DNA of 64,000 bases from Micromonospora vinacea (GTDB lineage Bacteria > Actinomycetota > Actinomycetes > Mycobacteriales > Micromonosporaceae), in assembly GCF_015751785.1 (NCBI RefSeq), contig NZ_JADOTY010000001.1:7006001-7070000 (forward strand). The letters are read 5' to 3'. How positions within the stretch are numbered: the stretch's first letter is position 1; each line of letters begins with the position of its first letter. A model generated the notes under the pieces. The model did not search any database. It saw nothing but the letters and a program-made list of their open reading frames with translations, and was not told where the DNA came from. A program made the translations under genes and the position numbers. Below, piece by piece: positions 24,931 through 33,240 of this stretch.

Positions 24931-26235
24931 ATGCAGCGATTCCGTCGGCTCGTCGCCGCGATCGCCCTGGCGGCGACCGCGACGACCACCGTGGCCGCCT
25001 GCGGCGGTGGTGACAACGGGGACAACAGCGACGCCAAGGTTCTCAAGCTCTGGCACTACGAGAGCGAGAACAGCGCCATGGGGATCGGTTGGAACCGGGC
25101 GATCGAGATCTTCAAGTCCGAGCACCCGGGCGTCGAGGTGCGCTTCGAGCGCAAGGCGTTCGAGCAGATCCAGCAGAACGCGGGCATGATCATCAACTCG
25201 TCCGAGGGCCCGGACATCATGGAGTACAACAAGGGCAACGCCACCGCCGGGTTGCTCTCCTCCCAGGGCCTGCTGGCCGACCTGAGCAGCGAGGCCGACA
25301 AGCGCGGTTGGGCCGGCAAGCTCAGCCCCAGCCTGCAGACCACCGCCCGCTACAGCGACAAGGGCGTGATGGGTTCCGGCAAGTGGTTCGGTGTGCCGAA
25401 CTACGGCGAGTACGTCACCGTCTACTACAACAAGGACCTGTTCCAGCAGAACGGCGTCAAGGTTCCGACCACGATGGCCGAGATGACCGCCGCCATGGAC
25501 ACCTTCGTCGGCAAGGGCGTCACCCCGCTGGGCATGGCCGGCGCCGAGTACCCGGCCGGGCAGCTCTTCTACCAGCTCGCCCTCTCCAAGGGCGACCGGC
25601 AGTTCGTCGACAACTACCAGCTCTACAAGAACCCTGTCGACTTCAAGGCCGACCCGCTCAAGTACGGCGCGGACACCTTCGCCCAGTGGGTGCAGAAGGG
25701 TTACGTCGCGAAGAACTCGGCCAGCCTCAAGGCCGAGGACATGGGCACCGCCTTCATCGGCGGCAAGGTTCCGATGATCGTCTCGGGTAGCTGGTGGTAC
25801 GGCCGGTTCAAGACCGAGATGAAGGCCAACTGGGACACCTTCCTCTTCCCCGGCAACACCCTGCAGGCCGGCTCGTCCGGAAACCTGTGGGTGGTCCCGG
25901 AGAACAGCAAGGCCAAGAGCCTGGCGTACGACTTCATCGACATCACCCTGCGTCCGGAGATCCAGGACCTGATCGGCAACAACGGTGGTGTTCCGGTCGC
26001 CGCTGACGCGTCGAAGATCAGCGACCCGAAGGACCGCAAGCTGATCGAGGACTTCAACACCGTCAGCAAGTCCGACGGTCTCGCCTTCTACCCGGACTGG
26101 CCGGTCCCCGGCTACTACGACGTGCTGGTCTCCGGCTTCCAGGGTCTGATCAACGGCTCGAAGTCGCCCGACCAGGTCCTCGACACGATCGCCAAGCCGT
26201 ACGCCGATGGCGTCAAGGAGATCACCGGCAAGTGA
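24931..26235 (+). CDS. Sugar ABC transporter substrate-binding lipoprotein
   Basis: 434 residues; ATG 24931 with GAGGAGGA 5 bases upstream. A lipoprotein signal (RRLVAAIALAATATTTVAAC) is followed by a Gly/Asp linker. The mature part is a family 1 extracellular solute-binding protein: LKLWHYESENSAMGIGWNRA, FERKAFEQIQQNAGMIINSS, VYYNKDLFQQNGVKVPTTM, then PMIVSGSWWYGRFKTEM and a C-terminal PDQVLDTIAKPYADGVKEI. It captures a sugar outside the cell and hands it to the two permeases downstream. An ATPase is not encoded here; such actinobacterial importers commonly share an MsiK-type ATPase encoded elsewhere. The glycosidases in the operon suggest a xylose- and glucose-containing oligosaccharide. 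Confidence 0.92.
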   Translation: MQRFRRLVAAIALAATATTTVAACGGGDNGDNSDAKVLKLWHYESENSAMGIGWNRAIEIFKSEHPGVEVRFERKAFEQIQQNAGMIINSSEGPDIMEYNKGNATAGLLSSQGLLADLSSEADKRGWAGKLSPSLQTTARYSDKGVMGSGKWFGVPNYGEYVTVYYNKDLFQQNGVKVPTTMAEMTAAMDTFVGKGVTPLGMAGAEYPAGQLFYQLALSKGDRQFVDNYQLYKNPVDFKADPLKYGADTFAQWVQKGYVAKNSASLKAEDMGTAFIGGKVPMIVSGSWWYGRFKTEMKANWDTFLFPGNTLQAGSSGNLWVVPENSKAKSLAYDFIDITLRPEIQDLIGNNGGVPVAADASKISDPKDRKLIEDFNTVSKSDGLAFYPDWPVPGYYDVLVSGFQGLINGSKSPDQVLDTIAKPYADGVKEITGK

Positions 26236-26302
26236 CACGGCGAGCGGCGGGCGCGACCGGCACGACCGGCGCGCCCGCCCGCCCCGCCGGGAAGGATCTT
26301 CC

Positions 26303-27271
26303 ATGGCAGTCTCCGAGACGGTCGCCGCCACACCGCCGGCCGCGACCCCCACCCCGCCCGCGCCCAGCCGCAGACGCCGCGGCCGCAACGCGGCGTACTG
26401 GCTCTACCTGCTCCCCGGAGCGGCGCTCTTCCTCCTGGTCATCGGTGCGCCGCTGGTCGGCACGCTCTACCTGTCGCTGACCAAGTGGTCCGGCATCGGC
26501 GACCCCCGGTGGGTCGGCCTGGACAACTACCAGCAGTTGCTGCACGACGACGTGTTCTGGGCGTCGTTCCGCAACACCGTCTGGATGCTCGTCGCGATGG
26601 TGGTGGTGCCCACACTGCTCGGGCTGCTGCTCGCCGCCGTGCTCTTCGACGTCATCGGCCGCCGGTTCAAGCCCCGCACCGCCGCCGCGCTGCGGGCCGC
26701 GTTCTACCTCCCGCAGGTGCTGCCCGTCGTGGTGGCCGGCATCGTCTGGGGCTGGATCCTCCGCCCCGACGGCGCGTTCAACAGCCTCCTCGACGCTGTC
26801 GGTCTCGGCGCGTTACGCCACGACTGGCTAGGCGACCCGGGCACCGCACTGCCGGCCGTGATGGCCGTGATGATCTGGGTGCAGATCGGCTACCCGGTGG
26901 TCGTCTTCATGGCGGCGTTGCAGCGGGTCGACCCCGAGCTGTACGAGGCGGCCGAGGTCGACGGCGCGAACTGGCTGCACCGGTTCCGGGCGATCACCCT
27001 TCCGCAGATCCGGCCGGAGACCTTCGTGGTGGCCCTGACCTGCACCATCGCCGCATTGAAGGTGTTCGGGCCGATCTTCGCCCTGACCAGGGGTGGTCCG
27101 GACAACGCGACGAACGTGCCGTCGTACTTCGCCTACTACACGTTCTTCAAGAAGCTGCAGGTCGGCTACGGCTCCGCGATCTCCATGGTGCTGACGCTGA
27201 TCATCGTGGTGGTGGCCGGGATCTTCATCTGGATGCAGGCCCGCAGCGAGCGCCGGGACCGGGGGTTCTGA
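26303..27271 (+). CDS. Sugar ABC transporter permease, MalF type
   Basis: 322 residues from ATG 26303; the upstream open frame overlaps the preceding gene and is unlikely to be coding. After an Ala/Pro-rich cytosolic tail come six membrane spans, starting YWLYLLPGAALFLLVIGAPL. The binding-protein-dependent transport signature loop is LYEAAEVDGANWLHRFRAIT (EAA motif), which docks the ATPase. It pairs with the following MalG-type permease to form the channel of the importer. Confidence 0.92.
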   Translation: MAVSETVAATPPAATPTPPAPSRRRRGRNAAYWLYLLPGAALFLLVIGAPLVGTLYLSLTKWSGIGDPRWVGLDNYQQLLHDDVFWASFRNTVWMLVAMVVVPTLLGLLLAAVLFDVIGRRFKPRTAAALRAAFYLPQVLPVVVAGIVWGWILRPDGAFNSLLDAVGLGALRHDWLGDPGTALPAVMAVMIWVQIGYPVVVFMAALQRVDPELYEAAEVDGANWLHRFRAITLPQIRPETFVVALTCTIAALKVFGPIFALTRGGPDNATNVPSYFAYYTFFKKLQVGYGSAISMVLTLIIVVVAGIFIWMQARSERRDRGF

Positions 27272-27272
27272 G

Positions 27273-28160
27273 ATGGCCGTCACGCTCACACCGACCTCCG
27301 CGCCGGTAACGCCGGCCCGGCCCGTACGCGATCGACACCACCGCGGCGTCAGCCGCTGGGTGGTGCTCGCCCTGGTCACCGTCGGCGCGCTCGTCATGCT
27401 GGTGCCGTTCGCGTTCATGCTGCTCAACGCGTTCAAGTCGCCCGGCGACTACTCGTCGGGCGGCCCACTGAGCTGGCCGACGGAGTTCTACACCAAGGGT
27501 CTGCGCACGTACTGGACCGAAGTGAACTTCCCGCTCAAGTTCTGGAACTCGGCGGTCATCGCCGGCTCGGTGGCCGTGCTCGGCGTCGCCGTGTCACTGC
27601 TCAACGCGTACGCGCTGGGCATCGGCCGGGTCCGGGGCCGGCTGTGGATCGTCGGGCTGTTCCTGCTGGCGAACATGCTGCCGCAGGAGGCGCTGATCTA
27701 CCCGCTGTACTACGTGGCGAAGCAGGTCGGCCTCTACAACACCCAGCTCTCGGTGATCATCATCTTCACCGTGATCCAGAGCGCGTTCGGCACCTACCTG
27801 CTCGCCTCGGTGATGGGCACGTTCCCGCGCTCGCTGCTGGAGGCCGCCGCGCTGGACGGCGCCGGCAAGTGGACGGTGCTGTGGCGGGTGGTCTTCCCCA
27901 ACCTGCGGCCCACCCTCGCGGTGCTGCTCATCTTCTTCTTCATCTGGACGTGGAACGAGTTCCTCATCCCGCTGGTCATGCTGATCGACAACCAGACGCA
28001 GACCATTCCGGTCGCGCTCGCGTCATTGCAGGGCGACCGGCTGATGGACGCTCCGACCACCAACGCCGGCGCGCTGATCAGCCTGGTGCCGGCGATCCTC
28101 TTCTTCCTCATCTTCCAGCGCACTCTGGCGCGCGGTATCACGGCAGGAGCCGAGAAGTGA
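27273..28160 (+). CDS. Sugar ABC transporter permease, MalG type
   Basis: 295 residues, one base after the preceding stop. Six spans, starting WVVLALVTVGALVMLVPFAF. The EAA loop LLEAAALDGAGKWTVLWRVV and the MalG-type end FFLIFQRTLARGITAGAEK are clear. Its stop overlaps the GTG of the GH31 gene by three bases, so transporter and enzyme are translationally coupled. Confidence 0.92.
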   Translation: MAVTLTPTSAPVTPARPVRDRHHRGVSRWVVLALVTVGALVMLVPFAFMLLNAFKSPGDYSSGGPLSWPTEFYTKGLRTYWTEVNFPLKFWNSAVIAGSVAVLGVAVSLLNAYALGIGRVRGRLWIVGLFLLANMLPQEALIYPLYYVAKQVGLYNTQLSVIIIFTVIQSAFGTYLLASVMGTFPRSLLEAAALDGAGKWTVLWRVVFPNLRPTLAVLLIFFFIWTWNEFLIPLVMLIDNQTQTIPVALASLQGDRLMDAPTTNAGALISLVPAILFFLIFQRTLARGITAGAEK

Positions 28161-30388
28161 AGTTCACCGACGGGTACTGGCAGCTGCGCCCCGGCGTCAG
28201 CGTCCTGCGCCCCGGAACCGTGGAGTCGGTCGAGCCGGACGAGCGCGGCTTCACCGTCTTCGCACCGACCGGTCAGATCACCGGCCGCGGCGACACCCTC
28301 AACCGTCCCCTGGTCACCGTCCGGTTCTTCTCCCCCGCCCCCGGCGTCATCGGGGTGACCATCGCCCACCACACCGGAGGGCTGCCCCGCGAGCCGCACT
28401 TCGGGCTGAGCACCGACGAGTCGCACCCGGTCACCGTCGACGTCACCGGGCTCAGCGCGACGCTGACCACCGGCGAGCTGACCGCGCGGGTCGCGCTCAT
28501 CGACGGGTGGCGGGTCGACTTCCTGCACGGCGACCGGCTGGTCACCGCGTCCACCGCGCGCAGCGTCGGCGTCGTCACCGACGCCGAGGGCCGCCGGTAC
28601 GTACACGAGCGGCTCGCCCTCGGTGTCGGTGAGACGGTGTACGGGCTGGGCGAGCGCTTCGGCCCGTTCGTCAAGAACGGGCAGAGCGTCGACATCTGGA
28701 ACGCCGACGGGGGCACCGCCAGCGAGCAGGCGTACAAGAACGTGCCGTTCTACCTGAGCAGCGCCGGCTACGGGGTCTTCGTGGACCACCCGGAGCACGT
28801 GTCGTTCGAGGTCGGCTCCGAGGTCGTCACGCAGACCCAGTTCAGCGTCGAGGGCCAGTCGCTCACCTACTACGTCATCGACGGGCCGCAGCCGAAGGAC
28901 GTGCTGCGCCGCTACACCGCGCTCACCGGCCGCCCGGCCCGGGTCCCCGCCTGGTCGTACGGCCTGTGGCTGTCCACCTCGTTCACCACCTCGTACGACG
29001 AGAAGACGGTGACCGAGTTCGTCGACGGGATGGCCGAGCGCGGGCTGCCGCTGTCCGTGTTCCACTTCGACTGTTTCTGGATGCGTCAGTTCCACTGGGT
29101 CGACTTCGTCTGGGACCCGGCGACCTTCCCCGACCCGGAGGGGATGCTGCGCCGGCTGCACGAGCGCGACCTGAAGGTGTGCGTCTGGATCAACCCGTAC
29201 ATCGCGCAGCGCTCGTACCTCTTCGAGGAGGGCCGCGCGGCCGGTTACCTGGTGCGCAACCCCGACGGCTCGGTCTGGCAGTGGGACAAGTGGCAGGCCG
29301 GCATGGCGCTCGTCGACTTCACCAACCCGGACGCGGTCCGCTGGTTCACCGGCAAGCTCAAGGCGCTGCTGGACATGGGCGTCGACTGCTTCAAGACCGA
29401 CTTCGGCGAGCGCATCCCGACCGACGTGGTGTGGCACGACGGCTCGGACCCGCAGCGGATGCACAACTACTACTCGTACCTCTACAACAAGGCGGTCTTC
29501 GAGCTGCTGGAGACCGAGCGCGGCGAGGGCGAGGCGGTGCTGTTCGCCCGCTCGGCCACCACCGGCGGGCAGCAGTTCCCGGTGCACTGGGGCGGCGACT
29601 GCGAGTCGACGTTCGTCGCGATGGCCGAGTCGCTGCGCGGCGGGTTGTCCCTGGCGTCGTCCGGCTTCGGCTACTGGAGCCACGACATCGGCGGCTTCGA
29701 GGGCACCCCGGACCCGGCGGTGTTCAAGCGGTGGGTCGCCTTCGGGCTGCTCTCGTCGCACTCCCGGCTGCACGGGTCCGGCTCCTACCGGGTGCCGTGG
29801 GCGTACGACGAGGAGGCCGTGGACGTGCTGCGGCACTTCACCCACCTCAAGCTCGGCCTGATGCCGTACCTGGCGGCCGCCGCCCAGGAGGCGCACCGCG
29901 ACGGGACGCCGGTGATGCGACCGATGTTCCTGGAGTTCCCGGACGACCCTGCGACGGCACACCTGGACCGGCAGTACATGCTCGGCCCGGACGTGCTGGT
30001 CGCCCCGGTGCTCAGCGCCGACGGCGACGTCACGTACTACGTACCCGCCGGCACCTGGACGCACCTGGTCACAGGGGCGCAGGTCACCGGCCCGGCCTGG
30101 CTGACCGAAAAGCACGACTTCGACAGCCTGCCGGTGCTGGCCCGACCGGGCGCGGTCATCCCGTTCGGCTCCCGTACCGACCGACCGGACTACGAGTGGG
30201 CCGACGATGTGCGGCTGCGGGTGTACGCACCGACCGAGGGGCAGCGGACCCGGGTACGGGTACCGTCACCCGGCAACGGACCGGGCGCCGAGTTCGACGT
30301 GCGCTACGAGGGTGGGACGGCCAGCGCCGAACTGGTCGCCGGCACCTCGACGGGCTACATCTGCGAGATCCAGGGGACGGAACGATGA
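28157..30388 (+). CDS. yicI: GH31 alpha-xylosidase (YicI-like)
   Basis: 743 residues from GTG 28157, overlapping the permease stop. The N-terminal beta domain covers about 1-255. The catalytic barrel contains PAWSYGLWLSTSFTTSYDEK, SVFHFDCFWMRQFHWVDFVW, CVWINPYIAQRSYLFEEG and MGVDCFKTDFGERIPTDVVW; KTDFGERIP matches the nucleophile region of E. coli YicI. HWGGDCESTFVAMAESLRGG and GYWSHDIGGFEGTPDP follow. The PHE-like phrase VFHFDCFWM is characteristic of xylosidase-type GH31 enzymes as opposed to alpha-glucosidases. No signal peptide, so it should act in the cytoplasm on imported alpha-xylosyl oligosaccharides such as isoprimeverose. The symbol follows the E. coli homologue. The next gene overlaps its stop (ATGA). 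Confidence 0.87.
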   Translation: MKFTDGYWQLRPGVSVLRPGTVESVEPDERGFTVFAPTGQITGRGDTLNRPLVTVRFFSPAPGVIGVTIAHHTGGLPREPHFGLSTDESHPVTVDVTGLSATLTTGELTARVALIDGWRVDFLHGDRLVTASTARSVGVVTDAEGRRYVHERLALGVGETVYGLGERFGPFVKNGQSVDIWNADGGTASEQAYKNVPFYLSSAGYGVFVDHPEHVSFEVGSEVVTQTQFSVEGQSLTYYVIDGPQPKDVLRRYTALTGRPARVPAWSYGLWLSTSFTTSYDEKTVTEFVDGMAERGLPLSVFHFDCFWMRQFHWVDFVWDPATFPDPEGMLRRLHERDLKVCVWINPYIAQRSYLFEEGRAAGYLVRNPDGSVWQWDKWQAGMALVDFTNPDAVRWFTGKLKALLDMGVDCFKTDFGERIPTDVVWHDGSDPQRMHNYYSYLYNKAVFELLETERGEGEAVLFARSATTGGQQFPVHWGGDCESTFVAMAESLRGGLSLASSGFGYWSHDIGGFEGTPDPAVFKRWVAFGLLSSHSRLHGSGSYRVPWAYDEEAVDVLRHFTHLKLGLMPYLAAAAQEAHRDGTPVMRPMFLEFPDDPATAHLDRQYMLGPDVLVAPVLSADGDVTYYVPAGTWTHLVTGAQVTGPAWLTEKHDFDSLPVLARPGAVIPFGSRTDRPDYEWADDVRLRVYAPTEGQRTRVRVPSPGNGPGAEFDVRYEGGTASAELVAGTSTGYICEIQGTER

Positions 30389-31794
30389 CGCAACACCACT
30401 TCCCGGAGAGCTTCGTCTGGGGCTCGGCGACGGCCGCGTACCAGATCGAGGGCGCGGCGACCGAGGACGGGCGCGGACCGTCCATCTGGGACACCTACAG
30501 CCACACACCCGGTCGGACCCTCAACGGTGACACCGGTGACGTGGCCGCGGACCACTACCACCGGTGGGCCGACGACCTCGGGCACATCGCCGACCTCGGG
30601 CTCGGGGCGTACCGGTTCTCCATCTCCTGGCCCCGGGTGCAGCCGGGCGGCTCGGGCCGGTTCAACCAGGCCGGCATCGACTTCTATTCGCGGCTGGTGG
30701 ACGGGCTGCTGGAGCGGGGCGTCCGCCCGGTGGCCACCATGTACCACTGGGACCTGCCGCAGGAGTTGGAGGACGCCGGCGGGTGGGCGGCGCGGGAGAC
30801 CGCGCTGCGCTTCCAGGAGTACGCGGCGGGCATCGTCGGCGCGCTGGGCGACCGGGTGCACACCTGGACGACACTCAACGAGCCGTGGTGCTCCGCGTAC
30901 CTGGGCTACGCCTCCGGCGTGCACGCGCCGGGTCGGACCGAGCCGGCGGCGGCGCTGGCCGCGGTGCACCACCTCAACCTCGCGCACGGCCTGGCCGGCC
31001 GGGTGGTCCGGGAGCTGGCCCCGTCCGCAGAGCTGTCGGTGACGCTGAACCTGCACGTCATCCGGGGTGCGTCCGACTCGCCCGCCGACCAGGACGCGGT
31101 CCGGCGGATCGACGCGTTGGCAAACCGGGCGTTCCTCGGCCCGATGCTGGACGGGGAATACCCGGCCGACCTGCTGGCCGACACCGCCTCCGTCACCGAC
31201 TGGTCGTTCGTCCGCGAGGGTGACGAGAAGCTGATCGCGGTGCCGCTGGACGTGCTCGGGGTCAACTACTACTCCAGCACCCTGGTCCGGGCCTGGGACG
31301 GGGTGTCGGCCCGCTCCGACGCCGACGGGCACGGCGCGTCGACCTCGACGCCGTGGGTCGGCGCGGAGAACGTCGACTTCCTGCCGCAGCCCGGCCCCTA
31401 CACGGCGATGGGTTGGAACATCGACCCGCCGGCGCTGACCGAGCTGCTGCTGCGCCTCCAGCGCGAATACCCCAGCCAGCCCATGATGATCACCGAGAAC
31501 GGCGCGGCCTTCGACGACGTGGTGTCGGCCGACGGCCGGATCCACGACGACCGACGGATCGACTACCTGCGCCGGCACATCGGCGCGATGGCCGACGCCC
31601 GAGCGCAGGGCGCGGACGTGCGCGGCTACTTCGTCTGGTCGTTGCTGGACAACTTCGAGTGGGGTTACGGCTACGACCGTCGCTTCGGCATCATCCGGGT
31701 CGACTACGACACCCAGGTACGCACCTGGAAGGACAGCGCCCACTGGTACCAGCGTCTCGCCGCCACCGGCGAGCTGGACCAGGCACAGTACTGA
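30385..31794 (+). CDS. GH1 beta-glucosidase
   Basis: 469 residues from ATG 30385, overlapping the GH31 stop by four bases. It begins with the GH1 signature FPESFVWGSATAAYQIEGAA. The acid/base glutamate is in TWTTLNEPWCSAYLGYASGV and the nucleophile in MMITENGAAFDD; the C-terminal SLLDNFEWGYGYDRRFGIIR and KDSAHWYQRL are typical. Cytosolic, exo-acting on beta-glucosides. After the GH31 enzyme removes alpha-xylose, this enzyme could take the exposed glucan backbone to glucose, which fits xyloglucan oligosaccharide use. It is the last gene before the 40-bp palindrome. Confidence 0.92.
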   Translation: MTQHHFPESFVWGSATAAYQIEGAATEDGRGPSIWDTYSHTPGRTLNGDTGDVAADHYHRWADDLGHIADLGLGAYRFSISWPRVQPGGSGRFNQAGIDFYSRLVDGLLERGVRPVATMYHWDLPQELEDAGGWAARETALRFQEYAAGIVGALGDRVHTWTTLNEPWCSAYLGYASGVHAPGRTEPAAALAAVHHLNLAHGLAGRVVRELAPSAELSVTLNLHVIRGASDSPADQDAVRRIDALANRAFLGPMLDGEYPADLLADTASVTDWSFVREGDEKLIAVPLDVLGVNYYSSTLVRAWDGVSARSDADGHGASTSTPWVGAENVDFLPQPGPYTAMGWNIDPPALTELLLRLQREYPSQPMMITENGAAFDDVVSADGRIHDDRRIDYLRRHIGAMADARAQGADVRGYFVWSLLDNFEWGYGYDRRFGIIRVDYDTQVRTWKDSAHWYQRLAATGELDQAQY

Positions 31795-31802
31795 CGAAGA
31801 GC

Positions 31803-31842
31803 GTGATGCCGGTGAGTCATCATGATGACTCACCGGCATCAC
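31803..31842. terminator. Perfect 40-bp palindrome, bidirectional terminator
   Basis: Both 20-base halves match exactly (left half GTGATGCCGGTGAGTCATCA). It starts 8 bases after the GH1 stop and lies 31 bases from the stop of the convergent gene at 31874, so it can end transcription from both sides. Confidence 0.85.
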
Positions 31843-31873
31843 CCAGCTCGGGGAGCCTGGCAGGACGGGGCCC

Positions 31874-32503
31874 TCAGACGCCGACGCGCTGGGGCGGGAC
31901 CGTGAGCCCGTAGAGCTCCATCAGCTCCGGGGTGTCGATCCGGCTGCCGTCGGCAACCGAGTCGCAGGCGATGTCGACGATCTGGTCCTTGTGCGCCAAC
32001 AGGTACGGCCGGGCACCCACGTCGGCGCTGGCCAGGGTGGCGATACCGGGCCAGTGCCGGCGACCGAACAGCATCGGATAGCCGCGCAGCCCGTCGTAGG
32101 TGGCGCAGACCAGCACGTCCGGGTACGGCAGCGCGGCCACCCGGCTGACCGCCGTGGCGGTCAGGCCCGGCATGTCGACCGGGACCACCACCACCGCCTC
32201 GATCCCCTCGTCGTCCATCGCGGCCAGGCCGGCCCGGATGGACGAGCCAACTCCGGTGCCCCACGCCTTGTTGATCACGACGGTGGCCCTGCCCAGGTCG
32301 GCGGTCTCCCGGACCTGCTCTGCTGCGGCACCCAGGACGACCACGATCTGCTCGCAGCCCGCCTCGGTCATCGTGTCGATCATCTGATTCACCAAGGGCT
32401 TGCTTCCCTGGTGCAGCAGCGCCTCGGGACCACCGATCCGTCGTCCCCCGCCTGCGGCGATGATCATTCCTGCGATCCGGTTCAGCTGCGCCCCCTCCAG
32501 CAC
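31874..32503 (-). CDS. MobA/MocA-like nucleotidyltransferase
   Basis: About 209 residues. The nucleotide-binding start GMIIAAGGGRRIGGPEALL matches the GT-A fold motif of MobA/MocA/IspD-type NTP transferases, although the usual lysine is replaced (GGPEALL where GxPKAL is normal). SKPLVNQMIDTMTEAGCEQI, TGVGSSIRAGLAAM, VVVVPVDMPGLTATAVSRV (metal-binding VDMP, as in MocA) and RGYPMLFGRRHW follow. MocA-like enzymes cytidylylate the molybdenum cofactor of xanthine-dehydrogenase-type enzymes; none is encoded nearby, so the substrate is open. The start is unclear: GTG 32503 is used, while a CTG at 32485 has a better GGAGGGGG site; the frame extends further upstream without a good start. Confidence 0.7.
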   Translation of the reverse strand: MLEGAQLNRIAGMIIAAGGGRRIGGPEALLHQGSKPLVNQMIDTMTEAGCEQIVVVLGAAAEQVRETADLGRATVVINKAWGTGVGSSIRAGLAAMDDEGIEAVVVVPVDMPGLTATAVSRVAALPYPDVLVCATYDGLRGYPMLFGRRHWPGIATLASADVGARPYLLAHKDQIVDIACDSVADGSRIDTPELMELYGLTVPPQRVGV

Positions 32504-32657
32504 GGGACAGACCGTGACCGATCCATCCCCTCCTACGGACACTGCAACGAGGACGGCCAGCCGGGGGTGGCGGGGCGAAAAGGAGAAATAGCACAACCGT
32601 TACACGACCGGCATCTGCCGACACGCGCACCGGATGATCACCGAGAAGAGTCGGCCA

Positions 32658-33149
32658 TCAACCCGTCTCCCCGGACATTGCGACCGCGGTGCCGCCCCAA
32701 CGCTGGGGCACCCATCGCGCCACCCAGCCGAGGCCGCGTGCGGTGAGCGCGTACAGGACCACCGGAGCAACGATCAGCAGCACGGCGATTCCCGCGACCA
32801 GAGGCACGTAGCCGGCGGACACCCCGCTGGCAATCGCCCCGGCCACGGCGTACCCGGCGGCCAGGACGACCGCGACGAGCGCGGCCAGCACCACCACCCG
32901 GCCGGTCCCCCGATGCCGGCCGACGGCCTCCCCGACCGCCACAGCCGGCAGGAAGAGCAGGGGAATCAAGACCACGCCGAGCACCGCGGCGATCAAGACG
33001 AGCATCGGCCCGGCCAGCGGGCCACCCACGCCCGAGCCGGTGGCCAACGCGTACGCGAGCAGACCGAGGTAGCCCAGGACCGCCTCGGCGACGAGGGCCA
33101 GGCAGGCGGCGACCATCCCGGCCAGATGACGGATGACTCCGACGACCAT
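32658..33149 (-). CDS. Small polytopic membrane protein of unknown function
   Basis: 163 residues from ATG 33149, with GGGAGGG six bases upstream. About four membrane spans: MVAACLALVAEAVLGYLGLL; GPMLVLIAAVLGVVLIPLLF; VVVLAALVAVVLAAGYAVAG; YVPLVAGIAVLLIVAPVVLY. The end is basic and Trp-rich (GLGWVARWVPQRWGG). I do not recognise the family. The gene lies between the nucleotidyltransferase and the polymerase on the same strand, separated from the latter by a hairpin, so it is probably a single-gene unit. Confidence 0.7.
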   Translation of the reverse strand: MVVGVIRHLAGMVAACLALVAEAVLGYLGLLAYALATGSGVGGPLAGPMLVLIAAVLGVVLIPLLFLPAVAVGEAVGRHRGTGRVVVLAALVAVVLAAGYAVAGAIASGVSAGYVPLVAGIAVLLIVAPVVLYALTARGLGWVARWVPQRWGGTAVAMSGETG

Positions 33150-33195
33150 GGGGCACCCTCCCATTCCGACGGCCGCACGACCGCACGAGACTAAC

Positions 33196-33222
33196 CGGGG
33201 CACCGCCCCGGGGTGTGCCCCG
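33196..33222 (-). terminator. Hairpin after the polymerase gene
   Basis: GGGGCACC / GGTGTGCCCC inverted repeat with a GC-rich loop, about 20 bases past the stop at 33241 on the minus strand. No T-run. Confidence 0.55.
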
Positions 33223-33240
33223 CTTGAGTGGGCCCGCAGG

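Noticed and set aside
24913..26388. A 491-codon minus-strand frame opposite the sugar-binding protein gene
   Set aside because: Leu/Val/Gly/Asp-rich shadow; the plus strand encodes an unmistakable lipoprotein.
32638..33186. Alternative minus-strand frame over the small membrane protein
   Set aside because: Arg/Gly-rich shadow; the frame chosen has four clear membrane spans and a ribosome site.
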